A stretch of DNA of 64,000 nucleotides from Pirellulaceae bacterium (GCA_016784735.1 JADHUC010000006.1:28478-92477), one strand, 5' to 3'; numbered from the stretch's first letter, positions 27,374 through 36,707 are shown. Notes: a model not told the origin generated them from the letters alone. Numbers and translations: made by a program.

Positions 27374-28123
27374 TCAGTCGGAAGGGAATTGGGCCGGTTC
27401 GTCGTTGATCTCAGCCAACGCGTTGCACGCCGCGCGCTGCTCGGCTTCCTTCTTGTTTCGTCCCCAAGCTGGCTGGTATTGCGTTCTGCCGACCTGCGCG
27501 GCGATCTTGAAGCACTTTCGGTGATCCGGCCCCTTTTCGTCGAGCAGCTCATAGGTGGGCGTCCTGGAGAACTCGCGTTGGGCGAACTGCTGCAGCAGGG
27601 ACTTGTAGTTTCCACCCAACTCGCCCGCGGCTGCCAACTCGATTTCCGGCCCAATGTACTCTTCGATAAACCTCTGTGACGCTTCGTTGCCGCCGTCCAG
27701 GTAGATGGCAGCCACCAGCGACTCGAACACGTCGGCCAGAAGCGAGGGCGGTATGGACTGGCCGGCCGCCATCCCTTTGCCGACGATCAAGAACTCCTGT
27801 AAACCGATCGCTTCGCTGATCTTCGCGCAGGTTTGACGGCTGACGACCACTGACTTGATCTTGGTCAGATCGCCTTCCTGGTAGTCCGGATACTGTTGAA
27901 ACAGCAATTCGCAGACGACGGCTCCGAGGATGGCGTCGCCGAGAAACTCCAACCGCTCGTTCGATGCCAGACGATGGTCCGCGCCCGATGCGTGGGTCAG
28001 GGCTTCGAGCAGCAACGATTTGTCCCTGAACGCGTACCCAATCCGTCGTTCGCAGCGTTCAAAACGCTGCGACTGCTGTTCGTTGAGTCTGGTTGTCAGA
28101 TTTTCGTGAGCGGGCTCCGTCAT
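27374..28123 (-). CDS. rnc: Ribonuclease III
   Basis: 249 aa from MTEPAHENL at 28123; a longer frame to 28207 is non-homologous in appearance. The catalytic signature NERLEFLGDAILGAVVCELL (~57-76) and the second acidic cluster LADVFESLVAAIYLDGG (~126-142) form the RNase III active site. The C-terminal dsRNA-binding domain (NYKSLLQQFAQREFSRTPTY to NKKEAEQRAACNALAE, ~168-240) is intact. It cleaves double-stranded RNA, including rRNA precursors. It is divergent from the HtrA protease gene. Confidence 0.96.
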   Translation of the reverse strand: MTEPAHENLTTRLNEQQSQRFERCERRIGYAFRDKSLLLEALTHASGADHRLASNERLEFLGDAILGAVVCELLFQQYPDYQEGDLTKIKSVVVSRQTCAKISEAIGLQEFLIVGKGMAAGQSIPPSLLADVFESLVAAIYLDGGNEASQRFIEEYIGPEIELAAAGELGGNYKSLLQQFAQREFSRTPTYELLDEKGPDHRKCFKIAAQVGRTQYQPAWGRNKKEAEQRAACNALAEINDEPAQFPSD

Positions 28124-28197
28124 CTTGAACAGCCTATCATTGGATTGCGCAAACGGCAACAGCAGCGCGTTTCTTGTCAACGGGCATGGATTGGCCG

Positions 28198-28225
28198 TTG
28201 GCCGCATGAGCCGCTACCATATAAT
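28198..28225 (+). promoter_or_regulatory. Candidate promoter for the HtrA protease gene
   Basis: TTGGCC (28198-28203) and TATAAT (28220-28225) are 16 bases apart, upstream of the start at 28283. The -10 is perfect and the -35 matches three of six. Orientation and distance fit the protease gene. Confidence 0.45.
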
Positions 28226-28282
28226 AATACGTTTACACCTCGTTGGAGTAGAGGGATGTGCCCCACGTTAGGAGACGGTTCT

Positions 28283-29443
28283 ATGCATTGGAAATTGTGT
28301 TTGTGCAGGTGGTCCATGTTCTCGAGCGTCTTGGCCGTCAGCCTTTTGTTTGTGGGCACTCCGGTGCAGGGCGGCGAAGCGGCAGAGGCCATCAGACAGG
28401 CCAAGTCGCTGTCGCGAGCGTTTCGCGAAGCGGCGGAATCCACAACCCCTTCGGTCGTAACCCTGATCGCGAAGAGCAAACCACAATTCGGCCGAAATCG
28501 AGATGAACTGCGCGAATTGCTCAAGGATCCTCGCTTTCGCCGACTGTTTCCCGATGGTGTACTCCCGGATGAAATTCCCAACGAAGGCGATGACTCAGAA
28601 CTGCCGGACATACCGGGTTTGACAACGCAGGTCGGCTCCGGCGTGATCGTCGATTCTGGCGGAATTATTCTGACGAACAATCACCTTGTAGCGGACGCCG
28701 ATGAAGTCGTCATCCGCTTTCCCGACGGCAGCGAGGCCAAAGCCACGGAGATCAAAACGGACCCGCTGAGCGACCTGGCAATCGTGCGGGTCGAGATCGA
28801 CGGAAAGCTCCGGGCGGCGAAACTCGGGGACTCGTCTCGGATGAACGTTGGCGACTGGGTCATCGCCATAGGCAGCCCCTTCGAACTGGAGACCACCGTC
28901 AGTGCGGGTATCATCAGCGGCATGGGGCGGGGCATCGCGAAGATCGAGCGCGGCAAGTTGCTGCAAACCGACGCTGCCATCAATCCGGGCAATTCCGGCG
29001 GGCCGCTGGTGAATCTGGATGGGCAGGTGGTGGGAATCAACACGGCAATCGCTTCCAGCAGCGGTGGCTATCAGGGAATCGGTTTCGTTATCCCCAGCAA
29101 CCGTGCGAAATGGGTCATGAAAGAATTGCTCACGCACGGCAGTGTGCGCCGGGCATTCCTGGGGATCCGCATCGACGAATTGGGCCCGGTCACGGCGGAG
29201 AAACTGCACCTCCCCGCCCGGTCTGGGGTCTATGTCGTGGATGTGATGAACGATGGTCCGGCGCGAGACGCCGGCATGCGGGTCAACGACGTGATTGTCG
29301 AATTCGCTGGGGAACGAGTCCGTGGCCCGCGGGATCTCCAGGACGTTGTCGAACAGAAGCCGATTGACTCGAAACAGCCCGTCAAGGTCATGCGAAACGG
29401 TAAGCCGATCACCATGACGGTCACGCTGACTGCCCTGAAGTAG
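28283..29443 (+). CDS. HtrA/DegP-type periplasmic serine protease with PDZ domain
   Basis: 386 aa. Start at 28283 with GGAG 9 bases upstream; a signal peptide follows (SMFSSVLAVSLLFVGTPVQG). The catalytic triad is His in ILTNNHLVADA (~134), Asp in DPLSDLAIVRVE (~164) and Ser in NPGNSGGPLVNLDG (~238). One C-terminal PDZ domain (~290-386: RAFLGIRIDELGP, GVYVVDVMNDGPARDAGMRV) is present; DegP has two, DegS one. Expected to degrade or refold misfolded envelope proteins. It ends 29 bases before mgtE and may be cotranscribed with it. A second HtrA-type gene lies at 41490. Confidence 0.93.
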   Translation: MHWKLCLCRWSMFSSVLAVSLLFVGTPVQGGEAAEAIRQAKSLSRAFREAAESTTPSVVTLIAKSKPQFGRNRDELRELLKDPRFRRLFPDGVLPDEIPNEGDDSELPDIPGLTTQVGSGVIVDSGGIILTNNHLVADADEVVIRFPDGSEAKATEIKTDPLSDLAIVRVEIDGKLRAAKLGDSSRMNVGDWVIAIGSPFELETTVSAGIISGMGRGIAKIERGKLLQTDAAINPGNSGGPLVNLDGQVVGINTAIASSSGGYQGIGFVIPSNRAKWVMKELLTHGSVRRAFLGIRIDELGPVTAEKLHLPARSGVYVVDVMNDGPARDAGMRVNDVIVEFAGERVRGPRDLQDVVEQKPIDSKQPVKVMRNGKPITMTVTLTALK

Positions 29444-29472
29444 CGAACATCTGACAACGACGGAGCACCGCC

Positions 29473-30885
29473 ATGGTCAATACGCTCTATCTCCCCGAAT
29501 TGCGCGAAATGCTGGCCGAGAACAATGCGGACGAGATGCGCGAATTCTGCACCGCGCTGCATCCGGCCCGCACGGCCGAGTTTATGGAAGGGTTGACTGC
29601 CGACGAAGCATGGCGGGTCCTGCAACATGCCGATGCCGAAACGCGGGAGGAGATCTTCGGCTACTTCGACGAAGACAAACAACTGGAGATTTTGGAATCG
29701 CAGGATCGTCAGGAGATAGCAGGTCTGGTGGCCGAAATGCCACCCGACGACCGCGTGGATTTGCTGCAGGAAGCCGACGATACGATCGTCGAGGAAATCC
29801 TGCCGCTGCTGCCGACGGACGAGCGACGAGATTACCTGCGTCTGCGCGAGTATCCCGAAGGCGTCGCCGGCGCCGTGATGACGACCGAGGTCGCCAAACT
29901 GGGCGACGGGCTCACGGTCAAGCAGGCGCTGGAGGAACTCGGCAGGCAGGCGGAGGAGTTGGAGACGATCTACTATCTGTACGTCGTTGATGAAACCGAC
30001 CATCTGCGAGGCGTCGTTTCGGCCAGGCAATTGGTGTCCGCGATGACCCATCCGGAAACGCGGTTGGGCGAGTTGATGGAAACCGACGTCGCGGCGGCCA
30101 ACGTGCTGGACGACCAGGAGGAGGTAGCGCAGAAGGTCGCACGCTTCGACTTGCTGGCGATTCCCGTGGTGGACGACGAGCACCGGATGCTGGGCATCAT
30201 CACCCACGACGACGTGATCGACGTCATGCGTGAGGAGGCCACCGAGGACGCACACCGCATCGCGGCGGTGAATCCGCTGGAAGAAAGCTACATGAAGACG
30301 CCCGTTTTTACCCTTAGCTGGAAACGTGGTGTTTGGCTGACGATTCTGTTTGTCTTCGCGCTGCTTACGGCGTTCGCATTGCAGCATTTCGAGACTGATA
30401 TCCAATCTTACACTTGGCTGGTCCTCTTCATTCCGTTGGTGATTTCCAGCGGCGGCAATACGGGCAACCAATCCGCCACTTTGATCATCACGGCGATGGC
30501 CACCAAAGACATCGAGTTGCGGGATTGGCTCCTCGTCGTGCGGCGCGAATTGGCGACTGGTCTGTTGTTGGGCGGTTTCCTCGCCCTGATCGGCTTCGTC
30601 GCAGCGATAATCCTGACACAAGAGGTTGTCCCGTCGGTCGTGGTCGCCGTCACTCTAGTGTTGGTGGTGATATGCGGCACGCTGTTCGGATCCGTGCTGC
30701 CGCTGATGTTCAAGCGGCTGGGGCTGGACCCGGCTCTGATGAGCAGTCCGTTTGTGGCCGGAATCATCGACATCCTGGGGATCGTCATCTACATGAGAGT
30801 GGCCCTGCTGCTGATGTCGATGACCGACGGCGGCGTGCCGGACCCGAACCCCGTGGAAACGAGTTCTCTTTTCTTCTTTCGCTAA
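29473..30885 (+). CDS. mgtE: Magnesium transporter MgtE
   Basis: 470 aa, normal MgtE length (~450). The N-terminal superhelical MgtE_N domain (1-135), two CBS domains (~140-260, with MTTEVAKLGDGLTVKQALE and GIITHDDVIDVM) and five membrane helices (~285-465) are in the usual order. The selectivity segment ISSGGNTGNQSATLIITAMA (GGNxGxQ) and the last helix with SPFVAGIIDILGIVIY carry the pore residues. CBS domains sense cytosolic magnesium and gate the channel. It lies directly downstream of the HtrA gene. Confidence 0.96.
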   Translation: MVNTLYLPELREMLAENNADEMREFCTALHPARTAEFMEGLTADEAWRVLQHADAETREEIFGYFDEDKQLEILESQDRQEIAGLVAEMPPDDRVDLLQEADDTIVEEILPLLPTDERRDYLRLREYPEGVAGAVMTTEVAKLGDGLTVKQALEELGRQAEELETIYYLYVVDETDHLRGVVSARQLVSAMTHPETRLGELMETDVAAANVLDDQEEVAQKVARFDLLAIPVVDDEHRMLGIITHDDVIDVMREEATEDAHRIAAVNPLEESYMKTPVFTLSWKRGVWLTILFVFALLTAFALQHFETDIQSYTWLVLFIPLVISSGGNTGNQSATLIITAMATKDIELRDWLLVVRRELATGLLLGGFLALIGFVAAIILTQEVVPSVVVAVTLVLVVICGTLFGSVLPLMFKRLGLDPALMSSPFVAGIIDILGIVIYMRVALLLMSMTDGGVPDPNPVETSSLFFFR

Positions 30886-30940
30886 GCTGTGTGAGACTCC
30901 TGCCACGAATATTCCCACCTGAATCTCCCGTGCCCGCGTT

Positions 30941-30966
30941 GTGGGCCGGTCTCCCGACCGGCCCAC
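30941..30966. repeat. Perfect 11-bp palindrome between convergent genes
   Basis: GTGGGCCGGTC (30941-30951), loop TCCC, GACCGGCCCAC (30956-30966). It lies between the ends of mgtE (+) and the MFS gene (-). There is no T-run, so it is either a REP-like repeat or a Rho-type/bidirectional stop structure. Confidence 0.5.
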
Positions 30967-30993
30967 GGGACTCGACACGTTCTTGGGCCGTAC

Positions 30994-32649
30994 CTATCCC
31001 TCATCAGCCTCTTCCGGTTCGCCCTCTTCCTCCGACATCGGCGGTTCCGAGACTGGCTCCTTGTCATCCGGTAATTCTCTTGCCTCCTCGGTCGTCTCGC
31101 CTTTGGCCGGCTCGTCCCGGAAGGCTACCGCAAAGATCGCCAGGATCACGAAGCAGAAAATCGAAGGCCAGAACCAAATGCGGTTCCACTTGTTGGCCTG
31201 CACGGCCAGCCATTGCTTCCGGTCCAGAGCGACATTGCCCTCCAGACCAAGCTTCTCGTGAGCCATCCTGAAGGTCGATGCCAGATCCTCTTTCGAGTAT
31301 TTCAACCCGTCAACGGTCACGCTCGAACCTTCGAACCTCTCGATATTGGCCAAGCTGATCTTCCCTTCCGTGTCGGTGTCGAGTTGTTGGGCCAAGTCGA
31401 GCTTCGGCGTTTCCTTCTCGTCCTCTTGCTTCTTCAAAAGGCCTTCCACGGTGCCACGAAGGTCCAAGAAACGCCAAGCACTGGTTGCCGCTTCAGGATC
31501 ATCCCATCGGGGAAGCTTGGCGTCTTCGACCTTGTCGCCTGTCTCTGCGTCAACGGCCGCCATGGCAGTTAGATCCGCCGGGAACTGTCCCATCATGATA
31601 CCGGCGCCCTTCGCCCCCAACAGATAGCCGACGCCAAGCAGAAGAAAGGCCAGGAGGCTTTGTGCGCTGGATTTCAGTTCCGCCGGCGCCCGGCGGTCGA
31701 CCCACATATACGCACCGACATAGAAGAAACTGTAACAGAACCCGTGCAGAATCAGCCCTACGAAGGCCGCGGAGAACGCCGGGCACGTGAAGAATAGATA
31801 GCGGACGGCCCAGGCCGTCATACCGATCAAGATCACGCGTTTCAGCCCAAACTTCGCAACGAACAGAGGCATGCTGAACATGAATATGAGTTCGGCGAAT
31901 TGATTCAGCGACGTCAGGGCTACGGGAGCTGGATAGCCGCGCTGCTGCAGCATCGGCACCATCAGCGTAAAGAAGTAACCGCAAGCGGGAATACTTAGCA
32001 GAAACACGCAAACGACAAAGATCAGGAACGACGGTTCCTTGAAGAGTTTCAGTGCGCTCAGCCCGAACATGTCCCCGCCGGCCCCGGCACCCTTCGGCGG
32101 CGTGTCGGGAAGCGTCAATGCGTACAGGGCCAGGAGGATGCTGCCGACACCCCCTAGATACAGAAAGTGCGACTTCTCGGCCCCGCCCAGGAACACGCCG
32201 GACACGACGATGGCCACGATCCATCCGACGGTGCCCAATACCGCGATCCGAGGAAAGTTGTCCGGATCGGGAATGTGCCGAAACGCTACGGCGTTGACCA
32301 ACGCGATTGTCGGCATGAATGCCAGACCGTTCAGCAGCATGAAGAGCATTAGCAGCGGGAAGCTGTTTTGAAATCCCGCCAGGATCAGCGATGCACCGCC
32401 GAGCAGGTGCAGCACACTGAGCATCCGCTGCGCCGAGAAGAACCGGTCGGCGATCAGCCCGACAAACAACGGCGAGATAATGGCACCGATGGCCGGCACC
32501 GCACCTAGCCAGCCGATCTGCGATTCCCCGAACCGCAGCGTTGAGGCGTACCCGGTTATCGTCACGCCCCAACAGCCCCAAGTGAAGAACTCCAAGAACA
32601 TCATCATCGAAAGCCGGGTTCGCACGAAGGGTGGATGCTGTGAGGTCAT
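30994..32649 (-). CDS. MFS nucleoside:proton symporter-like transporter with an extra EF-hand-like segment
   Basis: 551 aa. The N-terminus MMMFLEFFTWGCWGVTITGY and GWLGAVPAIGAIISPLFVGL with ADRFFSAQR match the NupG/XapB nucleoside symporter family (Nuc_H_symport). About twelve membrane segments are seen, the last one (WPSIFCFVILAIFAVAFRDE) close to the C-terminus. Between the penultimate and last segments is an insertion of about 110 residues (~385-495) rich in charged residues, with DTDTEGKISLANIE, which resembles an EF-hand loop but lacks the acidic residue at position 12. The C-terminal 30 residues are highly acidic (SEEEGEPEEADEG). NupG is ~418 aa, so the insertion accounts for the extra length. 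The substrate is not predictable. Confidence 0.85.
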   Translation of the reverse strand: MTSQHPPFVRTRLSMMMFLEFFTWGCWGVTITGYASTLRFGESQIGWLGAVPAIGAIISPLFVGLIADRFFSAQRMLSVLHLLGGASLILAGFQNSFPLLMLFMLLNGLAFMPTIALVNAVAFRHIPDPDNFPRIAVLGTVGWIVAIVVSGVFLGGAEKSHFLYLGGVGSILLALYALTLPDTPPKGAGAGGDMFGLSALKLFKEPSFLIFVVCVFLLSIPACGYFFTLMVPMLQQRGYPAPVALTSLNQFAELIFMFSMPLFVAKFGLKRVILIGMTAWAVRYLFFTCPAFSAAFVGLILHGFCYSFFYVGAYMWVDRRAPAELKSSAQSLLAFLLLGVGYLLGAKGAGIMMGQFPADLTAMAAVDAETGDKVEDAKLPRWDDPEAATSAWRFLDLRGTVEGLLKKQEDEKETPKLDLAQQLDTDTEGKISLANIERFEGSSVTVDGLKYSKEDLASTFRMAHEKLGLEGNVALDRKQWLAVQANKWNRIWFWPSIFCFVILAIFAVAFRDEPAKGETTEEARELPDDKEPVSEPPMSEEEGEPEEADEG

Positions 32650-32878
32650 TACTCGGTTCTCCCATTAAGAGGACAGTAGATGCCGATCGGGAATCGCCCG
32701 ATGATACCCCAAACCAGCAAAACATCAATCATTTCACTGCGGAGAACTCGTGTTTCCCGCATTTGTAGTTGCGCGTCAGGCCGCTCGCCTTAGACCACAA
32801 TAATGCGAGGAGATCGGCAAGCGGAGATCCGGCAAGCCACAGAGTCAGCCCAAGTCGCCTGTATTCACGCGACGGCCT

Positions 32879-33244
32879 TCACCAGGGAAGCCAACGTTTC
32901 TTGCGAAACGCAGTCAATGCATCGGCTTCTGTGGAGTGGATACTAAGGACCTTCGACAGGCCGGTGCTGGTGAACGCTTCGATGATCTGTGGATGGATGT
33001 TGCAGAGTTTCAGACGAACTTTGGCAGACTCGCAATTCTTGTGAAGCAGCAGAACCTTGCCAATCATGGCCGACGACATGTGGGTGACGCCCTTAAAGTC
33101 TAGCAGCAGCTTCCGATCTACCCGATCCACCAGCGCGAGAAGCTCGTTGCCGACCTTCTCGATCACCGTGTTGGCGATAATCGTCTGGTGATTGAATCGG
33201 ACGATAACTACGTCATTTCGCTCGTCGTGCTGGAGTTCGGACAT
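32879..33244 (-). CDS. STAS-domain protein (anti-anti-sigma-factor-like)
   Basis: 121 aa. Matches the SpoIIAA/RsbV fold: an initial beta strand DVVIVRFNHQTIIANTVIEK, then KLLLDFKGVTHMSSAMIGKV (~50-70) containing the Ser that is phosphorylated in this family (MSSAMIG), and a C-terminal KVLSIHSTEADALTAFRK. Such proteins control partner-switching of an anti-sigma kinase. No anti-sigma kinase or phosphatase gene is next to it, so the partner is unknown. Confidence 0.9.
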   Translation of the reverse strand: MSELQHDERNDVVIVRFNHQTIIANTVIEKVGNELLALVDRVDRKLLLDFKGVTHMSSAMIGKVLLLHKNCESAKVRLKLCNIHPQIIEAFTSTGLSKVLSIHSTEADALTAFRKKRWLPW

Positions 33245-33370
33245 GACAGCCCCTTCGCGAATGAGATGAATGAATGAGTCCGATGCCCGCCCGCCATTAG
33301 ATGGGCGTCGACATGACCAGGGAGACTGCCAAGGCGAATGGCAGATGACAATTTACCCGCGACAGAGTAG

Positions 33371-33424
33371 CAGGCACACTCCGTGTACCGTCCGCTTGGG
33401 GCTACGGCACACGGAGTGTGCCTG
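33371..33424. repeat. Large REP-like palindrome with a 16-bp perfect stem
   Basis: CAGGCACACTCCGTGT (33371-33386) and ACACGGAGTGTGCCTG (33409-33424) are perfect inverted repeats; the stem continues inward (CCGT/ACGG after one mismatch) and outward with one mismatch. It lies in the 321-base gap 33245-33565. The short frame across it (RHTPCAV...RYTECACY) is a translation of the repeat, not a gene. I see nothing else in the gap. Confidence 0.8.
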
Positions 33425-33565
33425 CCACTTTGGTAAGATCTCAACCGCCGCTCGCCCAAAAAGGTCATGCAAGCCAGCCGCCCAGAATCTTCAAGGGCTA
33501 CGTCCGATTCAGCCTCTATTTTATGAGGTTGAGCCGAGAGTGGAACAGCGATTTGTCGTCGTCTT

Positions 33566-34306
33566 TCAGATTCTCAGCCAGTTTCGGACGCCGAGTCGAA
33601 AGATGGCCCACAGGGCCGCAACGGCCTCGCGCATGTTGATCTTGGATTGGCCCTGTTGCCGGTCGACGAATACGATTGGCGTTTCGCGGAAACGAGCGCC
33701 TCTGCGTTTCAGGTGCCAGAGGATTTCCTCCAGAAACGCGTAGCCGGACGAGTGAATCGCGTCGAAATCGAACTGCCGGAGCACATCTGTGCGAAAGCAG
33801 CGAAACGCGCCGCTGCAATCTCGGATCTTCAAACCCAGCAGACATCGGGCGTACGTATTGATGGCGCGACTCATGAACCGCCTTCGTAACGGCCACCCCT
33901 CCACACCGCCGCCTGTAACGTAACGCGATCCGATCATCACATCCACGGATGGCTCGTTGCCGTCGCCTTCCATGCCAGCTCGCATTGCGGGGATATATTT
34001 TGGATGATGGCTGAAATCCGCGTCCATGACCAACACGTATTGATAGCCGTGTTCCATGGCGTAACGCATCCCGGCGATGGTCGCACTGCCCAGACCCAGC
34101 TTGCCGGAGCGATGAATTACGCGGAGCCGGGCGTCCACGGACGCACGTTCGTCGCACCAATCTCCCGTACCGTCCGGCGAATTGTCGTCCACCACCAAGA
34201 CATCTACGTCAGGAGCGTAGCGGAAGACCTCGTCGGACAATTGCGGCAGGTTCTCGATTTCGTTGTAGGTGGCTATGACCACCAGCGTGGTTGAATCGTC
34301 ACTCAT
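33566..34306 (-). CDS. GT2 polyprenol-phosphate mannosyltransferase-like (dolichol-phosphate-mannose-synthase type)
   Basis: 246 aa. The GT2 signature is VVIATYNEIENLPQLSDE at the N-terminus, DVLVVDDNSPDGTGDW (~33-48) and the catalytic DxD-type VLVMDADFSHHPKYI (~91-105). GSRYVTGGGVEGWPLRRRF and the downstream INTYARCLLGLKIRDCSGAF are typical of Dpm1/Ppm1. The length equals catalytic-domain-only enzymes without membrane helices. It would load a sugar, probably mannose, onto a polyprenyl phosphate on the inner face of the membrane. No mannosyltransferase partner is adjacent, although a flippase-like gene lies at 34695. Confidence 0.9.
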   Translation of the reverse strand: MSDDSTTLVVIATYNEIENLPQLSDEVFRYAPDVDVLVVDDNSPDGTGDWCDERASVDARLRVIHRSGKLGLGSATIAGMRYAMEHGYQYVLVMDADFSHHPKYIPAMRAGMEGDGNEPSVDVMIGSRYVTGGGVEGWPLRRRFMSRAINTYARCLLGLKIRDCSGAFRCFRTDVLRQFDFDAIHSSGYAFLEEILWHLKRRGARFRETPIVFVDRQQGQSKINMREAVAALWAIFRLGVRNWLRI

Positions 34307-34502
34307 GGTGGACCTGCGTCAGTGTGCTGCTGCCCACATTGTAGACGATCATGCACGCGTGCGCATGGTTGACGCGAATGGCGATTGGCTGTGTCAGGCG
34401 AATCAGACCGCATTGACGGGCCGGAGGCCGCCAACTAGTCTGGGGCCGAGAAGGTGGGCTAGTGCGAGTGTTCGCCGACTGCTGTTATAGAAATGAAGAA
34501 AG

Positions 34503-34575
<73 letters not shown>

Positions 34576-34694
34576 AAATTATCAGTTCGTGCTGGACCTG
34601 CCGTCCAACGCAAGTCCACAACGTAATACTGTCGATAGATACTGTCAAGGACGGCAGGTTCGCTTGTTTTCTTGAGTCCCAGGCGTCAAATCCC

Positions 34695-35696
34695 TTGAAA
34701 AAGTACCTCATTCGATTCCTGAAATTCGCCATTCCCGTGGCGATCATCGCATGGCTCCTTGCCAGCTTGAACCAGGAAGATCTCGACCGGCTGCGACAGC
34801 AAGAGAAGGACTGGCCCATGCTCGCATGCGGGGCCGCGTTGGTGCTGGCCACCGTTTGCGCGACAATTTCTCGTTGGTATCTGTTGGTGCGTGCGCTGGA
34901 CTTGAAATTCCGGGTCGCCGACGCTTTTCGATTGGGATTCCTTGGCTTTCTGTTGAACTTCGTCGGCGTCGGCAGCGTCGGCGGGGACCTTTTCAAGGCG
35001 TTTTTCATCGCAAGAGAACAGCCTGGACGACGTGCCGAAGCGGTGGCAACCGTGGCCATGGATCGCGTCGTCGGCCTATTTGCGTTACTGCTGGTCACAA
35101 GCACTGCGATTTTGGTGACCGGCGTTGCCGATGCTGACTGGAAGGTTAGAGCCATCTGCGAATTCACGCTAGTGGTGACGGCAGTGGCTATCGCGTTTGT
35201 GGTGCTGATGCTTGTGCCTCGCTTCCGGCGTGGCCGCATGGTTCACGCCATCACTCGAATTCCTAAAATCGGGCCGACTCTGGAGAGGCTGATCGCCGCC
35301 GTGGGAGTCTACCGCGAAAAACGGCTGGTGCTGGCATCGACGGTCGGGATGAGCGTCTTCGTCCATGTGTCCTTGCCAGTGGCAATCTATCTGGCAGCCA
35401 TTGCCATCTTCGATCAGCCGCCGACGATGGCCGAGCACCTCATCCTTGTTCCTCTGGCCATGTGCGCGGGTGCCCTGCCACTGACTCCGGCTGGCCTGGG
35501 AACATTCGAATTGGCAGTCAGTGAGTTGTACAAGCTGTTGCCCGTCCAGCCGAATGACGACGGAATCATCGTCGCTCTAGTCTATCGACTAATGACCGTC
35601 TTGGTCGCCGTAGTCGGTGCCGTGTACTACTGGTCCAGCCGGCGTGAGGTGAGCGAAATTCTGGAAGAGGCGGAGCGGGAACAGGAAGAGCAGTAG
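34695..35696 (+). CDS. Lysylphosphatidylglycerol synthase/flippase-like membrane protein (UPF0104)
   Basis: 333 aa from TTG at 34695, the natural start of MKKYLIRFLKFAIPVAIIAW. About eight membrane segments are seen. Motifs seen are FLLNFVGVGSVGGDLFKAFF (~88-107) and GALPLTPAGLGTFELAVSEL (~258-277), both characteristic of the AglD/LPG-synthase transmembrane family, whose members flip or transfer lipid-linked groups. The protein has no soluble synthase domain, so lysyl transfer is unlikely and a lipid-flippase role is more plausible. It lies next to the tRNA and near the GT2 gene at 33566, a suggestive but unproven pairing. Confidence 0.85.
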   Translation: MKKYLIRFLKFAIPVAIIAWLLASLNQEDLDRLRQQEKDWPMLACGAALVLATVCATISRWYLLVRALDLKFRVADAFRLGFLGFLLNFVGVGSVGGDLFKAFFIAREQPGRRAEAVATVAMDRVVGLFALLLVTSTAILVTGVADADWKVRAICEFTLVVTAVAIAFVVLMLVPRFRRGRMVHAITRIPKIGPTLERLIAAVGVYREKRLVLASTVGMSVFVHVSLPVAIYLAAIAIFDQPPTMAEHLILVPLAMCAGALPLTPAGLGTFELAVSELYKLLPVQPNDDGIIVALVYRLMTVLVAVVGAVYYWSSRREVSEILEEAEREQEEQ

Positions 35697-35717
35697 GCGG
35701 GAATACGAACCGATCTA

Positions 35718-36707
35718 TCAGTACGCGGTGCGCCGCGCGAGAGCTTGACGCACGAACGAGGTTGCGCTGGGACGAGCTGGACGCCTAGGCGAAAGGACGG
35801 CTTGCTGATCTTCGGCCTTATCAGCTCCATCCATGTACACCTTGCCACCTTCGCGGACCAAGGGTGGTGCGGTATTGTCCAGGAGATTCGTGTCCGCGAT
35901 GTGCGTGTGCGAATGCCCTTCGGTGCGCACTTGGGCAGCGCCGTTGTTGCCCACAAGACAACCTTCGATCCGGATTCGCGAAGCGCCGCCGACGGAAATT
36001 CCGCTGCGGGCGTTGCCTCGGCAGGTCACGCCGTTGAGGGTTGCAGCGAAGACGCCGTCGTGGGCATTGATGCCGTCAAGCTGAAAACCTTGCACAACCA
36101 AGTCCCGGATGATCACATTTCGCACCTCGTACAACGTGATGCCGACAGGCAGTGCCGAATAGGACAAGTCGTAGTGTTGCGGCAACCGGCCTTCGTCGAC
36201 ACAGAAGTAGATCTGGCGTTCAAAGAGGCACCACTCGCGTGGTTCTAAATCGGGCAACTGTCGGTCGGATCGCTGTGTTTCGACGCGGGCGGCCGGCTTG
36301 CCGTCGAGAAACAGAAGTTGATAGCTCTTCAACGGAGGCGAGCAGCGGAAAACATTGCCGTGAGCGTGCTCCCAGCCTCGCTGGGGCACCGCGCCGGCTC
36401 CTTCCAGGATGGCACCATTGCCAACGATCTCGAACGGTCGGTCCGGCGCTCCGCTGTGCCGACCGCCCTGGAGCGTGATGCTCTCTCGATATGGCTGGCC
36501 CGTGTTGGCCAGCACAATTCGATCGCCCCGCTGCGCGGCGCGAAGGGCCCGTGCGATGGTCCGACAGGCGGTCCTTTCCGACGATCCGTCGACCATATCG
36601 TTTCCCGCGACATTGTCCACATAGACATCACGAGCGCTGGAATTGGCGGCTAAAGCCAACCATACAACCATCATTGCACGCGCAAGCCTAATCAACGATT
36701 TCTCCAT
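35718..36707 (-). CDS. Exported right-handed beta-helix protein
   Basis: 329 aa from MEKSLIRLARAM at 36707, which opens a signal peptide (AMMVVWLALAANSSA). The mature start DVYVDNVAGND plus TACRTIARALRAAQRGDRIVL is the usual opening of planctomycete beta-helix proteins. Later segments (VRNVIIRDLVVQGFQLDGIN, GVTCRGNARSGISVGGASRI, IEGCLVGNNG) are parallel beta-helix turns. Related folds include polysaccharide lyases and pectate-lyase-like proteins, but no catalytic residues can be assigned. It is convergent with the flippase-like gene, 21 bases apart. Confidence 0.85.
   Translation of the reverse strand: MEKSLIRLARAMMVVWLALAANSSARDVYVDNVAGNDMVDGSSERTACRTIARALRAAQRGDRIVLANTGQPYRESITLQGGRHSGAPDRPFEIVGNGAILEGAGAVPQRGWEHAHGNVFRCSPPLKSYQLLFLDGKPAARVETQRSDRQLPDLEPREWCLFERQIYFCVDEGRLPQHYDLSYSALPVGITLYEVRNVIIRDLVVQGFQLDGINAHDGVFAATLNGVTCRGNARSGISVGGASRIRIEGCLVGNNGAAQVRTEGHSHTHIADTNLLDNTAPPLVREGGKVYMDGADKAEDQQAVLSPRRPARPSATSFVRQALARRTAY

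Noticed and set aside
27896..28282. N-terminal extension of the HtrA protease (515-aa reading)
   Set aside because: It overlaps rnc on the other strand, has no homology, and a signal peptide with a ribosome-binding site begins at 28283.
33208..33468. 86-codon minus-strand frame
   Set aside because: It runs through the palindromic repeat and translates the repeat sequence; no ribosome-binding site or homology by eye.
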